A stretch of DNA of 64,000 nt from Mesodorylaimus sp. YZB2_4 (taxonomy: Eukaryota > Nematoda > Enoplea > Dorylaimida > Dorylaimidae): positions 496,001 to 560,000 of the forward strand of contig JASANH010000647.1 of the NCBI GenBank assembly GCA_030248295.1. The letters are read 5' to 3'. Every line of letters starts with the position of its first letter. Within the stretch, counting starts at the first letter, position 1. The translations under genes were made by a program, and so were the position numbers. Under the pieces are notes generated by a model. That model did no database searches. It worked only from the letters and a program-made list of their open reading frames with translations, and was not told the origin of the DNA. Shown one piece after another: positions 45,968 through 60,900 of the stretch.

Positions 45968-48900
45968 GTAAGCGACAGTTTTGTATCGTTTTACAAATCT
46001 ACTTGCGTGATAGGATCCTTGACAAGAGACTAAGCCTGCGGGTAGGAACACTACATTTGCAAAATTGAATCTCGTCTGGACTGCTTCAGTTTTTTCCCTT
46101 GAACGAGACGTAGATGGCCCGGAAACGTTATCCGGCCCAGGCTCCGCTTTATGACGCATGACGGACTTGATCAGGTTTTCGTATTGGCTTTTCCAATTTG
46201 AGGACTCGAATGCTTAGGCCTTTGTATGGACTTGAATAAAAAGTGCGCGGTTGAGGACTGACTCATTAGGGTAGCTTCGCTCACGGAAACCACTGTCTGG
46301 ATCTATACTAGTATAGTGTTATGTTTCGGCCTCGTGGCCGATATACATGCCCATTCACTTTGATCGATGCTTGAAGTCGGAATGTTGATTTTTCGTCAAT
46401 TTAGCATTTTTTACTGGTGCCTCTCATATTGCATGCACGCGTGCTTTCCCTCCATCTTCGCTTCTGGCCGTCTGTTCTGTTTACGCATTCTTATTTGCGT
46501 CATTGGCTTGTACATATGCATTCGGCCTTGGATTCGTCATCGATCTTTGCATTTTGGTCTACAATAACAGGCTCGTCTGGTACACCCTCGACGTCCTCGC
46601 TTTATCAGTACGACATTTCGAACGGGTCAAAATGCGTGCGTGAAACCCATAAAAACACTGGTTGTAAAACAAGCATCTATTGATTACGGATCTCTTTCTT
46701 CCATTTGGGTGTTGTGTGAATAGGAAAGAATAGGCGGTTTTTTCAGTCTCCCTTTCGGTCGTTTAAAAAACACGATTGTTGGACTTTCATTTAGTGAGGG
46801 ACGGGTTTCGTGAGACCTATTTTAGCAATATATTACCCCGTCCTGTTTCCATTACTCTTTCCTGCAATGCAGCTGGCACGAATCGGCGTCAAGCTCTAGC
46901 TAATGGAAAGCTGTCGTCGATGGGTTCATAAGCCTTTTCCTGAAAAACGTCCTTTATTTTTGTCCGCTTTTCAGTGGGGAGAGAAAACAATTTCGCCATT
47001 TCTGTAAAGGCCATGCCACGAGCGACCGACTGCGAGGCGTGGTCTGGGCTAGGTTTTTTTGAACTTGTTCCCATCGGTTGGGTGCCGCGGCTGATTAGCA
47101 CTACCCGTTTGACGCAGTGGATCTACTGCTTGATCACATGGTTCAAAGGCAAGGCTGTCCTCCTAGCTAAACCCTAATACGCCTTTACTCTTCGTTTGTC
47201 ATCGCTGTCGTGCCTGGCTGAAGGTGTGCCTCTCGGCAGCCTTCTTGGTCGGATAGCTTGTTCTTTATTGCAGGCTTGTAGCTACTGCGAGTACATACTC
47301 GACCATTCGGCGACAAAAAAGAGACGTGGTCGGCTTAGGCTTACGTAAGCCATTTGCTCATGGTTGCATAGCAGCATTTGACGATGATAAATTGGCTACC
47401 TCTAGAAAAGGGGTTTTAATTTCAAATGAGACCTTTACACGACCAGTTTCGACGAATGGGAGTCGTCGGTGGTGGCCAGCTTTGATAAGCACCGTTTCTA
47501 GTCGATATACTTTTATTCGTGGACCTTAGCCTAGATGATATACGTAGGGACAGTTTTTAGAATTTACGTTTTTTAATTGCTGCAATGGATGTCAACGAAC
47601 AAATAATCGAATTAGCGGAGAAGGAGAAACCGAGTCGTGAAATTGCATTTATGCGAAGTGCGACCGAAGAAGAAGGTCAACGATGTAGTCTAGTAGCTGT
47701 TGAAACACCTTTGACACCCATGGATATATCATCATTCGGTGCGGCTTATGTTGGTGTCGATCGAATTCCGACACCCAAATCGGAACGACACGACTCGCAG
47801 TCGCAGGAAGACGCTTTGAGGCGACCACAAACGGTGAGGAAAAAATGTCTCGGGGAATTTGAATAGTGTTGAAACATTGGATTTTTGAGCTTCTAGTTGT
47901 TCTGCGTCCTCGATAAGACGTGGTAGGATGCAGAGTATATTGTATTCATTTGTTCATAGCGATACTTGACAATGTGCTGGTGTTTGATCAGGTTAGCTTA
48001 TTCGTCTGCACGTCATTGGGGCTTGTGTTTACTCGAGTCGAATTCCATCGTTTTCGAAAACCTAAACCAAAAGGGACTATTGCGGTTTTTTGCAATTTTT
48101 TAGAGGACTGGGTTTCTTGTATTTTTTCGAGCGTGTGAAAGCAGGTTTTTAGAGAGGCGATTCGAAAAAACAAGTTTTTGTGTGAATTCGCTGGGATTGG
48201 ATTGACATTGACGTGGGAATAACAATGTATAATGCGGCGCATGATATGGGAGGGGGGTGAAGACTGATTCAGAGCTTTGTATTTTGAGCGAGGGTTAAAG
48301 CTATTTTAGTCGCGGCGTGTTGACGCATTGGCAAAAGGCTATCTTGGTCACGAAATGTCGTTTTTAATCAGGACGGAAGCTCGTTTGGATGTGATTCATC
48401 GATTAAGCCTAGCTTAGTCCTGGCGGTCATACTGAGGGGTGTGCGATCGATATATTTTGCCGTTTTGCCCAGTCCGACGAGACTAGGACGTAACGAATTG
48501 GAAAGACTGTTTCTAATGGAAATATGTTTGAGCAAGGTGGTTGGGACAATAATGGATGGTCAAGGCTTGCACATGGACTCCTACCCACGCTCGTAAGGTG
48601 CCCGCATTGAAGGCAGTTTCGTGGACGGGCAAGACGGTCGAGACTTGACTAGTGACTAGGAGCGTGTATTGATCCGTGCGTGGCCGCTTATGTAAGGAGA
48701 ATCGGATTTAGTTGAGCGAGTGGGTGGCAGTCGATAAAAGGAGAGCGAAAGTTGAATCAAAAATTGTTTCGCCTTATTCGGTCTGCTTGGCTGTGAGAAT
48801 GGCGATGCGTGTACCTGGCTCTCGTAGCCCGCATTGGCGCATAACCGATTCTAGTTCTAGCCGCTCCGTGTTGACGCATTGGTGACGACGGAGGGAGTCT

Positions 48901-51900
48901 CTGGCGTGGATCATGAAAGGTCTTGTCGAGGTGCATCAATCATTTGGTGCATTGCGTGTTGGTCGGTCTGGTGAATCGGGGTGTGGGTGGGATGGGTGTT
49001 GGATTATGTCTGGGTGAATGGGTGGTCGTCTTAGAGAATCTTTAGCTCGTCTCCTGGTTTCGATCGACGCGTTAATGTCGGACGGAGTTTGACGCACAAT
49101 TTCGATTAACGAGAACTAGGAAAGGGGAGCACGGAGCGAGAGCCCGTTTTTGGCGCGGGCCTCACTCGGTCGTGGGCTGGATGGGAAGGGCGGTCAGTGC
49201 TCGAATGCTAGGAGCAGTTTTTGCTCTTCCGTTAGATGGGCGGGGGGGCTTTATAAGATTTGCTGACTAGCTGCCGACCATGTTGTGCTAGGAGCATTTT
49301 TAGGTTGCGCTTTCGTTTTTAGCCAAGCGGGCTGGAAAGCGAGGTCGAAGATGTGGGGGGTTTTTTGGGTGGGCATGAAAGGAGGGAAGATGAGATGGGC
49401 CGTCGTTGGGGGACTGTTAGGCGGATGAAAGCGGCCGTTCGAAGGGAGGCGCCGTGCAATCTTTTCTAATTTTTCTCATTTACGCATGGGTAAAGCGTAT
49501 ACGGCTTTAGCATTTCTTGTATCCCGCGAGCCCCTAGCGGGCAGCGGCTGTGGCGGCGGCTGCGTCCGCTCGCCTTTTCTGGAACTATATTGGGAAGGAG
49601 AGAGAAAGAGAAGAGACCGTTTTTGGTTCATAAGCGGGCACCGGAGCGGTCGAGGCGAGAGGAGAGGCTCCCGAGGTGATCCCGCCTTTAGTCTATTCGC
49701 TCGTCAAACGGAAGCGGTCACTATCGAGCCGACCATCCTTCTCGAATAAGCCTCTTCCAGACGCGGGCCGAATTACAACCGGCTTTTGCCTTTTACGTCC
49801 ACGCGTCGACCGCGTATCGCCGTTTAGTCGGCGTCGGACAAACTAATATATTCTTTGCGTATTAGAAATATTGTCAAGTAATTTATACAGCCGATTATTC
49901 TGTGAAGAGGAATCATTTTTTCCTCGAAAGTTTTTCTTTGATCGGGCGATAGTATTCGCCTTGGAAAAAAGCTGAAAACAGCGGAAAACCGGGTATTTGA
50001 CGTGGATAGAGAAGGCTGATTGAAGCGAATAGATCGGTCGATTTTGAGCTGACTCGTCGCATCATGTTATCCGACTCGTCGGTTACGGATAAAGAGAATT
50101 ACTATGCCAACGGTTCGCAAGGTGAACGCGAACATTTGGGAGGTGCGAGCAGCTCGCCCGAACAAGGAGTGCGAAGCGGCGGCGCCAGTGGCGACGATAT
50201 ACCGTACAGACCGTTGAGACCAACACACATCGACATCAAAGATTCGGCTGCTACCAAAAAGGTACATGGGGGGATGTGGTGGGTGCATAGATCATGTTGA
50301 TGGGGCTCAGCTGTTCGGAAGGAATTTGGCCCGTCGCTATTGTTGTCAACATGCAGTCGCTTTTGGCCTTTCTACTAGGCCATGGTTATTGAGGAGGCTG
50401 GTTTGCGCGCATTAGTAGCGTAATATGGAAATAGCAATGTCAGGTGCGATGATGGGAGGACTCACCAGTTGCAGGGAATGTTGTCCAGTTTGTTAGGAGA
50501 AAGAATAATTATCTTTGCATTAACGGGACGTTTTCCATTTCCGGTTAGCGAACAAGTAGCTTGTTGAAAAGTCATTTGCGACTGGAATGGGCAATGGATG
50601 AATTGTATTTGCTTGTGTCCTCGCTAAGGCACGTCGAGAGGAGAGTTAGAAAGGCAGAAATAGAGTTGTTTGTTTAACATAATGGATGGGACTCTTGAAG
50701 ACACGTGCTTCTTTTTTGGCATTGTTGGCGATTGTGAGCATGGATTGTGCGAAAAGGGTGTTTTGGTGGTGGAATTTGGTTATGACAGGGAAATTAGGGA
50801 ACACAGATTTTGTCTTATTTGAAACGACATGTTTTTCTGGCATGCACTTGGGTTTTTCGTAGCTGGCACTGAGCTGCTATTATGGGGAGTAACGTTAGAG
50901 GCAGTTTTCTGGTTCAAGTTTTCGATGATGGCGTAGTTGCTTGGCGTTGCATCCTTTCCAGTTTTTCCATGTTTCCTTCCGTCGCTTGATCAAAATCGAT
51001 TCGTTGGCGATTTGCGAGTTTCAAGAAGAGGGGGAGTGGAAAGAGAAGGAAGGAGCCATGAAAGCATGGACGTAAAGGCTCATCCGTTCTTTAATGGGGC
51101 CGTGTCGGCTGTCGTGTTGGGATTGGAAGCTAGCGTTTTTGAGTGCAAGTGGAAGCGGAGGGGTGAGATTTTTGTTTGAGTAAAAAGCAGGTTGACAAAG
51201 TTCGCATAAGCTCGGAATCGTCGAGAAGAAGGGAAGAAATGTACAGTTTTATGTGCACAGGTGCCAATTCGATTGAACAGATCGAGTGTCGGTGTGGGTT
51301 CGGAAGAGAATTTTGTTGGGGAGAGGGTTTAGTCAGTTGATTGACGTTTCAAGTAGTTGGACGGTCGTAGATCGTTCAAGACTTATTTGGAAGGGTTTTT
51401 TAGCAAAACTAGCAAAATTTTGATTTGATTATCTTATCTCGATTGAACTATGGGTGCGAAGAAATATTGGGTATGTCATAGGAGGGGTGCGATGAGTCAG
51501 GTTTGGAGGATCTTAGATGCATTGACGCGATTTTAGTTTCTTAGTCACGGAGGTTGGTTTTAGAAGGCATGGTCTCTTTGCAGAGGTGCAATGTGCCAGG
51601 TATTTGATGGGTGCAATAGTTGGGACGTAGTGTTGCATGTTCGGGTCATTGTTCGTATTGTAGATATTTGCAGTCGGGAAGGAAAGGAAGGGAACCAGTC
51701 GATTCTCTTGTTTGTTGAGGGCAGTCCTAACCAGTGATTGGTGACGCGTCGATGACCTCGGCCAACCGTGCGTAATTGACGGAGACGGTGGGGGCAGACG
51801 AAGGTCTACTATTCGCCATTTTCTTTCAGTCGTAAGAATGGAAAATTGTGGAGACTCGATGCTCGATTGAAATGTAAAAAGCGTAGAGGTGCGAAACCGG

Positions 51901-54900
51901 TTGGTTGGCAATAGCAGTGGCTGCTGGCTCCAACACGTTTGATCGAATCGAACGAACTCTGAGAAATGCAATCGAGGGCGACAATAGGCTGGAGATGATG
52001 GCCATTTCCAATGTACACAAGGTCTGGCCTTTTTAAAATACACGTTGGTGGGCAAGATAGGAGTAGTGGCGTGACGAATTGAGAATGAAACGAAAATAGA
52101 TGCCAGATTAGTCAGTCGTGTCGGCATCATTCCACACAACAACACCTTGACGTTATTTTTTGACGGTCCCACTTCTCGCTGATAGAATAGAATATTGTAG
52201 GCTTTTGCTACTGGCCTTTTACGATCGTCGATCCCCCTCCTGGCCAGGGCGGTGCAACACGTTTCGTTTTCTGGCTGCTATGCATGGTGACTAGTGAGTG
52301 ATGTTATTTTTACACGACGGTTACTGGCAGCTGGTTGGATTGTATTCGGACGAGTTGATGAAAATGTCCTTTTCGAGCTGCGTGCCGGAATAGGTTCTGG
52401 TTTTGCTTGCGAACGGTGTGATTTCGTTCATCGTTTTCGAAAGCCTTATATTAGTCGGGTTGTTGGGTGGAAGATATTTATTAGTTTCTGTCCATTCGGG
52501 CTGCGGCGAGAGTGCGAGTTGGAAAAGACGAGGATCTGAGTATCCTTTATATTGTACAGATATTTTGGACTCGAATATTTTTTATTTGCGGGTATCAGTT
52601 TGGATTTTGATATTTGGTGTCGATTGCCTCAGCAGGAATCGATAATTTGGGAAAAATGACGGTGAAAGATCGTAAACGACCGAGGGCATCGGAGGTGGCT
52701 GGTCCCAGTGCAATGGCTAGTGTGTCGGAAATAGATTTGTCAAAACCGCAACAGGTAGTTTGATCATAGTGTTGTTGGAGTGGAGTCGGTGGGGTTTCGT
52801 CAATGCCTGAGAGATGGAGGGTGGATAATTGGGGTTGCGGACGGATCGAGGAGAAAGTACTTTGGGCGTTGTTTTTTTGGGGGAGGAGGTACTGGTTTGC
52901 ACAAGCAGACAGAAGCGGCAACTGACTGGCTAATATTTTCGTTATTACGATGGGGAATATGTAAGAAGAAAAATCTTGACTAAGTGCGTAATAACGCGGG
53001 GAGGCGGCTGGTGTCGCTTTTCATACACACTGTGTCGGCTGTTGGCAATGATCGAAAGCCGAACGATGAAGTGAATAGTTGACTGGTGCCTTGTCGACAG
53101 CCTAGTGCGATGGTAGCGGCTGGCAGAAGCAAAATGTACGACTCGAAAGCCTGCCGTTTGCGAAAGGAGACGAAGTTTTGGTCTCGCTTACACTGTGCAC
53201 TAGTGCGCGCATGGAGTGTGTAGTTGGCCAGCACGTCTTTTGGTGCAAGTGGTGAAATTCATCTCATCCTCGACTCTCTCTCCTTGTGCGCCACTGTTTG
53301 GTGAACCGACGTGTTTCGACTGCCGCCTGAGGTTGGCCAGGAGGTTTAAAACGCACGTTTGAGGGCGTTCTGCTCTCGTAGACTGGCCCGACTATATTCG
53401 TACGTGATCGTCGTCTAGGAATAACAAGACGTAGTTTTGGAGTGCGGCGGCCGCCGTCTCGGGCATTATCGTCATTATCCTCGTCTCATTTCTAAATTTG
53501 CATCGATTTCGATCGGCATCAATTTTTGCGCGAGAGGAAGAGGCGGTGGCGAGGGATCGATTTTTTTGACTCGAAGCATCCTATTTGAGGGATAAGGAAG
53601 TAAAACGGAGACGGACGAGACAACGTTGAGGGTGTTGCGGGAGACGGAGGGCGAGAATACGAGACGAAGTCGATCCGAAGGGGCCATGCCCGAAGAAACA
53701 GCCAAGGCAACTTGTCTTTTGTTACTTTGCTGAATAGGAAATGGTTGTCTGAGTCATTGTCTACGGACCTGGGCACGATCGATGCTTGCACGAGCAATGC
53801 AACAGAGAACGGGCAAATGTCCTGGATTGCTCAAATTGCTCCTTGCGCGCATTTGTTTGAAAAACGAGCGGATTATCCTTTGGAGATTTTTTGCACTCGG
53901 GACATGTTTTATGGTGTGTCTTAGAAGAATTTAAGGACATGGGCAAAATGAGAGCTGTTTTCTTTGAGGCATCGAGTAGGTCGTATATGGAGACCAAACC
54001 CGACGTGCATAGGCTTCTCTTTATTGATCAGTAGTGCGTTTGGCCAGATTGGGCATGATAGAGGGTGCGCTATGACGAAGGCGAGATAACGAACGGGGTG
54101 CATGTTTGTTCGTTTTTAACGCTCATGCGACTTGAACGAATGTGGCAGCAGCGGAGCGTATAAGCATCGTCGGGCCGGCATGAAGGCAGGCGTTAGCTTG
54201 ATCGATTTTTGTTAGCTTCGGTTCGTGAATCGAGGGAATGTGCATGGAAAAAATTAGTGTCGAAAGAAGGAGTGTAGGGGTGTGGAAAATTGGACGTGAT
54301 AAGGAAGCAGAATTTCGGCCTTTTTGTATGTAAATGTATTTTGGTGAATAAGATGGAGCAAAGTGTGTTTGGACATTGGACAAATATGAAATCATGTTAG
54401 GCCGTGTATGGATTTAGGATGAATGAGATATTTGGCAAAAGTCACGAAGGAAACGGAATGTTTTGAGGAATTTTTTGAAATGTTGATTCCAGGAACAAGG
54501 GTTTGAGTTTTTGCAAGTTTATAGAAATAAGCTGTAAGCTATGCATTATGGATGAGAAAAATAGAATTTGTGACATGCATTGTTGAAATTGAGTATTTTT
54601 CAGACCGAAGGTAGCGCCAGCTTCCTGCGTGCCGCGCGGGCGGGCAATTTGGAGAAAGTTTTGGAACATTTGAAACAAGGGATCGATATAAATACATGCA
54701 ACGCGGTAAGATGAGTTTTTGGAGGGATAATAAATTTTTGAAATGAAAAATGTTTGATTTTTTGCAGAACGGATTAAATGCATTGCATTTGGCTTCGAAA
54801 GAAGGTTTCGTGGATGTGGTTCGAGAATTATTGAAAAGAGGCGCCAACGTCGATGCAGCGACGAAAGTAAGATTGTGTCCAATTTCATTGTTTGTGGTAA

Positions 54901-57900
54901 CGGAAGGAGAATAGAGGAGATGAGATAATTTGGGCACAGACGGTGTAGTGCGGATTGGGGGATCTAGTAGGTAGTCATGTGGGTAATGTGCCTCTGCCTG
55001 CTCGTCGTGACCAGATGGACGGCGATGTCTAAATAGGAAGGCCATACGACAGGCCTTGTGCGGACACGGGGTATCGATTAGGGGACGTCCTTGGTAAATG
55101 ATGAGGGCGCGAGTGACGAAAAAGGGTCGACGGCGTAGAACGTTGCGGACTGTTGACGTGTCTTTGTAAACGGGAATTGGTGGTCATTGTGTTGTCAGCA
55201 TTGGTTCGATAGCTGTTGAAAGCCGGCGCACGAAACCGACGACTGAGGAAACAAGCGGCCACGTCCGGTCGGGAAGTGAGCCAAAAGGACGGCGCATGGA
55301 CGATTCGTGTGTAAACAATAATAATAAGAGGGGTTTTCTCTCGAGCTAGTAGTGCGTGGAGAGAAAACGTGAGCGACGAATTTTGGGCAGGTGCAATAAA
55401 GGGTCGGGTATAGAGCGGAAGGAATGTTGGGACAAGAGGACAATTAAGGTTGGGAATTTACCTGGGGCAAATGTTATTTTTAGTGGTTTGGAACAATTGT
55501 TAGGGATTTAAGAAGAGCGAGGGGATGTGGAATGGACTAGTTGAAACTCAACGCGAAACCAGTCTGAGTCAGTTAAGATAAAGTGCCGCATAAAAAAGCT
55601 TGCTGTCAGCAGCGTAAGAGCCAAGTTTCAAGATAAGTTATTGCCCGAAGCTGAATAAAGTGGGTGACGAATTGTGTACGATAGAAGGGTGGAATGCGAA
55701 GATGGGACCTGTTTTGTAATGGTGCACTAAAAGGAGTCTTAAATCACATTGAATGTATGCAAATGGTTGAAATTTGGGACGTTTTATGTTCATTCTTGCG
55801 AATTTTTTTGCAGAAAGGCAATACGGCTTTGCATATTGCATCGCTGGCCGGCCAAGAAGAGGTCGTGCGTATTCTAGTCGAAAACAATGCCAATGTGAAC
55901 GTTCAATCGCAAAATGGTTTCACGCCGTTGTACATGGCCGCTCAAGAAAATCACGACGGCGTGGTGACGTATTTACTGCAACACGGAGCCAATCAGTCGT
56001 TGGCCACGGAGGTAACCTTATTCTTTGCGACTCTTGTAAAGAAGGATTATGTATGAGTGATTGACATGGGGGCGGGGGGGGGGGGGGGTTCAGGCTGTGC
56101 TGTAGTTTTGCAAAATAACTTATTAGGGCGTATGTGGTGCGCGGGTTTTTGTATGAACCAGACTGCCTGGCACATTTTTGCAACTGATTATTCACTTTTT
56201 AACGGTTTTTAGGACGGTTTCACGCCGTTGGCCGTGGCTTTGCAACAAGGACACGATAAGGTGGTGGCTTTACTATTGGAGAATGATACGAGAGGCAAAG
56301 TGCGTCTACCTGCTTTGCATATTGCTGCCAAGAAAGACGATACGAAAGCGGCCGCTTTACTGTTGCAAAACGAGCATAATCCGGATGTGACGTCGAAGGT
56401 GAGGTGCCAGTGTGAGGATGCTTGAGCGGGTGCAGGAGGTTTATTTTATTTTCTAGAGCGGTTTCACCCCGTTGCACATCGCTGCCCATTACGGAAATGA
56501 GAATATTGCAAAATTGCTGTTGGAGAAAAGCGCGAATGTGAATTACTCGGCTCGACATAACATAACTCCGTTGCACGTGGCCAGCAAGTGGGGTCGAGCG
56601 AACATGATCACCTTATTGTTGGCGCACGGGGCCATAATCGATTGCCGCACGCGAGATATGCTGACACCGTTGCATTGTGCCGCTCGAAGTGGGCACGACC
56701 AAGTGGTTGATTTGTTGGTGGACAAAGGAGCGCCGATTTCGGCCAAAACCAAGAACGGTCTAGCGCCGTTGCACATGGCCGCTCAAGGCGATCACGTGGA
56801 TACGGCCAGAATTTTATTGTACCATCGAGCCGCCGTCGACGATGTGACTGTGGATTATTTGACGCCGTTGCACGTGGCTGCTCACTGCGGACACGTACGA
56901 GTGGCCAAGTTGTTGTTGGACCGTGGAGCCGATCCGAACTCGAGGGCGCTGAATGGCTTTACGCCATTGCACATCGCTTGCAAAAAGAATCGCATAAAAG
57001 TAGTGGAATTGCTGTTGAAATATCAAGCTGCCGTGGAAGCAACGACTGAGGTGAGCAGTTGGCGTGTTTGATGGGCGATACAACGGATGTAATCAATGGT
57101 TTTTTATTCTAGAGCGGTTTGACCCCGTTGCATGTGGCGGCCTTTATGGGCTGTATGAACATCGTGGTTTATTTGATCCAGCACAACGCCAATCCGGATG
57201 TGACAACCGTTCGGGGAGAAACGCCTCTGCACTTGGCTGCCAGAGCCAATCAAACGGACGTGATTAGAATCTTATTGCGCAATGGAGCGACGGTGGATGC
57301 TCGAGCCCGGGAATTGCAAACTCCTCTGCACATCGCCAGTCGACTCGGAAACACGGATATCGTGTCGCTGTTGCTGTCGCACGGCGCCCAAGTGGATGCT
57401 GCAACGCGCGATCAATACACGCCTCTTCATATCGCCGCCAAGGAAGGACAGGTGAGGGAGAATGAACTGTACAAGGAGGAAGGGTGAGACTAGTGTTGGC
57501 TGGGTTTCAGGAAGAAGTGGCGATTATGTTGTTGGATAAAAATGCACCAATGAGCGTTCAAACGAAGAAAGGATTCACGCCCTTGCATTTGGCAGCCAAG
57601 TACGGCAATTTGAATGTGGCCAAGTTACTGATCGAGAAAGGGGCCGATGTGGATGTGGAAGGCAAGAATCAAGTGACACCGCTGCACGTGGCCGCCCATT
57701 ACAATCACGAGAAAGTGGCCTTGCTGTTGTTGGAGAAGGGTGCGGCTCCTCAAGCGGCGGCCAAGAATGGATACACGCCGTTGCACATTGCGGCGAAGAA
57801 GAACCAAATGGATATCGCCACGACCTTGTTGGAATATAAGGCCGATCCGAACGCCGACTCGAAAGCTGGATTTACGCCCTTGCATTTGGCAGCTCAAGAA

Positions 57901-60900
57901 GGCCACGTGGATATGGCGTCCATGTTGCTCGAGCATAACGCCGATCCGAATGCTAGAGCCAAGAATGGTTTGACGCCTATGCATTTGTGCGCCCAAGAAG
58001 ATCGTGTTCCAGTGGCCGAGGTGTTGGTCAAGCACAAGGGAGAGATCGATCCTCAAACCAAAGCGGGCTATACGCCCTTGCACGTGGCTTGTCATTTTGG
58101 TCAAGTCAACATGGTCAGATTCTTGTTGAGACACCACGCGCCAGTCGATGCCGTCACTAGAATGGGATACACGCCGTTGCATCAAGCCGCTCAACAAGGC
58201 CATAGTCAAATTGTAAAGATCTTATTGGAAGCCGGAGCGTCGCCGAACGCGGTCACGAGCACTGGACAAACGCCGTTGGCCATCGCGCAACGTATGGGCT
58301 ACATTAGCGTGGTGGAAACGTTGCGAACGGTGACGGAGACGACAGTGATCACGGAAACGACGACAATCACGGAAGAGAAGTACAAAGTACAGGCGCCCGA
58401 AATGATGCAAGAAACATTCATGTCGGAATCGGAGGACGAAGGAGGTAAGGACGGAATTTAAACTGTGTAGTCGTAACCTAATAATCTAGTCCCAGCGGGG
58501 TCTAATCGGATCATTACCAAGAAGCTGATGATGTAGTAAAAATGCTAGTGTAGTTAGCGGCGGTCGAGACACGGGTGAAGGTGTGTTTGGTTTGCACTAA
58601 TGCTTTGGTTTCCACTTGGAATGTGATGCCATTTTGGTTGTGGTGGCGTGTACACATAACCTTAGTTTTCTATATTATAGTTTATTTTGTTTCTTTTCCC
58701 TTTTCTTTTTAATTAGACGACGACGTTACGGCGTTAAAAGATACCAGCTTCGACGGTTTCGCGCCGTCGTCCCAGGATTTGGCGGCTTTGTTGGCGCCGA
58801 GCCCTTCAGCTATGAATACGCTGCAGTATTCGGAGAGTCAATTACTCGATACGTCCTTCCCGACGTCGACGGCCTCGTTGTCTCGTGGAGTGACCATGAA
58901 CGGTACCGAGAACGGAGACGGAGTTGGATACGGTGTCGAAAATTCTAAAGCATATTCGGCCGATTTCTTTCAAAGACTATTCAGACGAGGCGATAAGTTG
59001 GTCGTGCCTGGTCAGGTCGGACTGGCCAGTACGGAGGATATCAGTCCGGACACGAGTATCCATGTGATCAAACAAACGCGGAGCGGTGTTCGGGAAATAA
59101 AAGACGGCGATTGGTACACGAATGCACGATCGTTGCCTCGCGACGCTTATGGAACGTATGGATATAGAAAAGGTCTTTCTCATTTTCTTTCTTTTCTAGT
59201 TTTCATAAACTTTAGTTCAATCCTAAGTTTAGTTTTCTGGAATGCCTTAGACATCCTTTAAATTAATGCATGCTTGTTTTTTTCGGAATTTACTTAAATT
59301 CGTTCCAGAGTCTGGGTTTTTTTTAGTTTTGCCTGCTGGAACGTGAAATAGGGTAGGCGCTCGGGAGTTTGGGTGGGAAGGTGTGGCAGTTTATAATGGG
59401 CTCTTGATGGGTTCGCTTTTGGACTGATGTGCGACGGCCGAACTGAGTCGGTGCTTTGAGACTGTTAAATAGTGAAAGTCGGAAATTGGCTCGTTCGGGC
59501 TGTCAGGCTAGGGTCATTTCGAAGATGGCCTGGCCGGAAGGCGTTGGGTTTATGCACAGAATAATTTCCTGGTGGCTTAGTCGAGAGTAGGACGAGTGTA
59601 GGGAGGCAGTAGTTGCAAATCGGATTTGAGTAGTTTGGGTGGCGCAACGTGGATGGAATGGAGAAACGCACCAAAAAAGTCACCTTTTTCTATTTCGGTG
59701 CGTTGTTTTTATCAAGTGGTTATGCAAACCTAGGTTGTATTATTTAACCGCACGACACGCTTGTTGACGCGTCTGATTGGGTGGGATATCTTGTAACATG
59801 ATGTGTTAGAAGCGGATTAGATGTCGATTCGGGCCGGGAATTAAAGTAAACTTGGTGGATTGCAGTGCCAGGTGGAATGGAGGTTTATGGCATTAGGAAG
59901 CTGAAGTTTCATATTCTAGGTAAACTTGGGAAGTTGCTGGGTGCTTGGATCGACTGGCCGGATGGCAGGAGAGGTTTTTATTTTGAAAAGGCGTCAGGTG
60001 GCGCGTGTTTTTTGCTTAGTCACTTGAGATAGAAACGAAGGATTTGTTTGTTAAGAGGATTCTAAAAACTGTTATGAAACAATAAGAGAAAGTTGTGGTT
60101 CGTTTATGAATCATTAGTCTTTGTCATTGGATCGGGCGGATGGTCATCTCGGGTGGTGCTTGGGTGGGGTTGATTTGAAGTCGCACTTCTGCTGATTTCT
60201 CGAAGCGCGTGGTTTACGAAACGGATTTATGAGCTTGTGGAAGAATGCTCATGGATAGTTCGGGCCATTGGGAAGAGGTCGATTTCGTCCAGTGAGGAGG
60301 GTGGTGGCGGGTTTGAAATCACGATGAGTAAATTGGATGGTTGGTTTGGCGGGCATAGTTGAGAGGGTGAGGGTGATGCGGTTTGATGAAACGATTTGAC
60401 CGGGTGGGGCTATTTTTGGTGAGCTGTGTAAGATGGAAGGTTTTGGGGAGGGATAGGATTTGTTGTCACGCAACAACTAGCTGGATAATTTTTCAGAAGT
60501 TTGCTCAGGCGGGTTGGCTATATTGCGCGTAAAAGGGTGCTGTTCATGTTTGAAATTGAAGGCCAAGACCGAGCCGAATCGGTGCTGATGAAGGAGGTAT
60601 GGGGCGAACGGATCAATAATGAACTCGAGCACCAGCGATGGTCTCTTGTTGGCGCGACGCCTCCTCGTAGCTGTGGGTGGTAGCCAGTGTGCAGTTTGGC
60701 TGGTATAATTATTAATTTTATTGTTTGTCGTCGGTCGAGCGAAAAGGCGGCTTGCTCGAGTCTTGTTTTATCGATAGGCGTTTTATCCTCGACCAACGCG
60801 AATCTTCGAAATTACGAATATCGAATCAGGGGCGCGTGTGTGATTGGCGACGAACGAAGGTCGAGACGCGGGTCCCAGCGTGCACCGATTGTGTTCATTT

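Larger units (their letters stand above)
45968..54603. other. Ankyrin 5' intronic region
   Basis: Apart from the four candidate first exons, no frame on either strand looks coding. The stretch at 49.3-49.85 kb is GC-richer and just upstream of exon C, as expected for a promoter. Confidence 0.45.

Noticed and set aside
49486-49749. 87-codon frame in a GC-rich stretch upstream of ankyrin exon C
   Set aside because: Arg/Gly-rich composition follows the GC content; no in-phase donor or conserved feature was found.
53686-53706. Fifth ankyrin first exon, MPEETAK ending in a GC-type donor
   Set aside because: It is phase 0 and well placed, but needs a rare GC donor (AAG|GCAACT) and the peptide is only seven residues; not strong enough to call.
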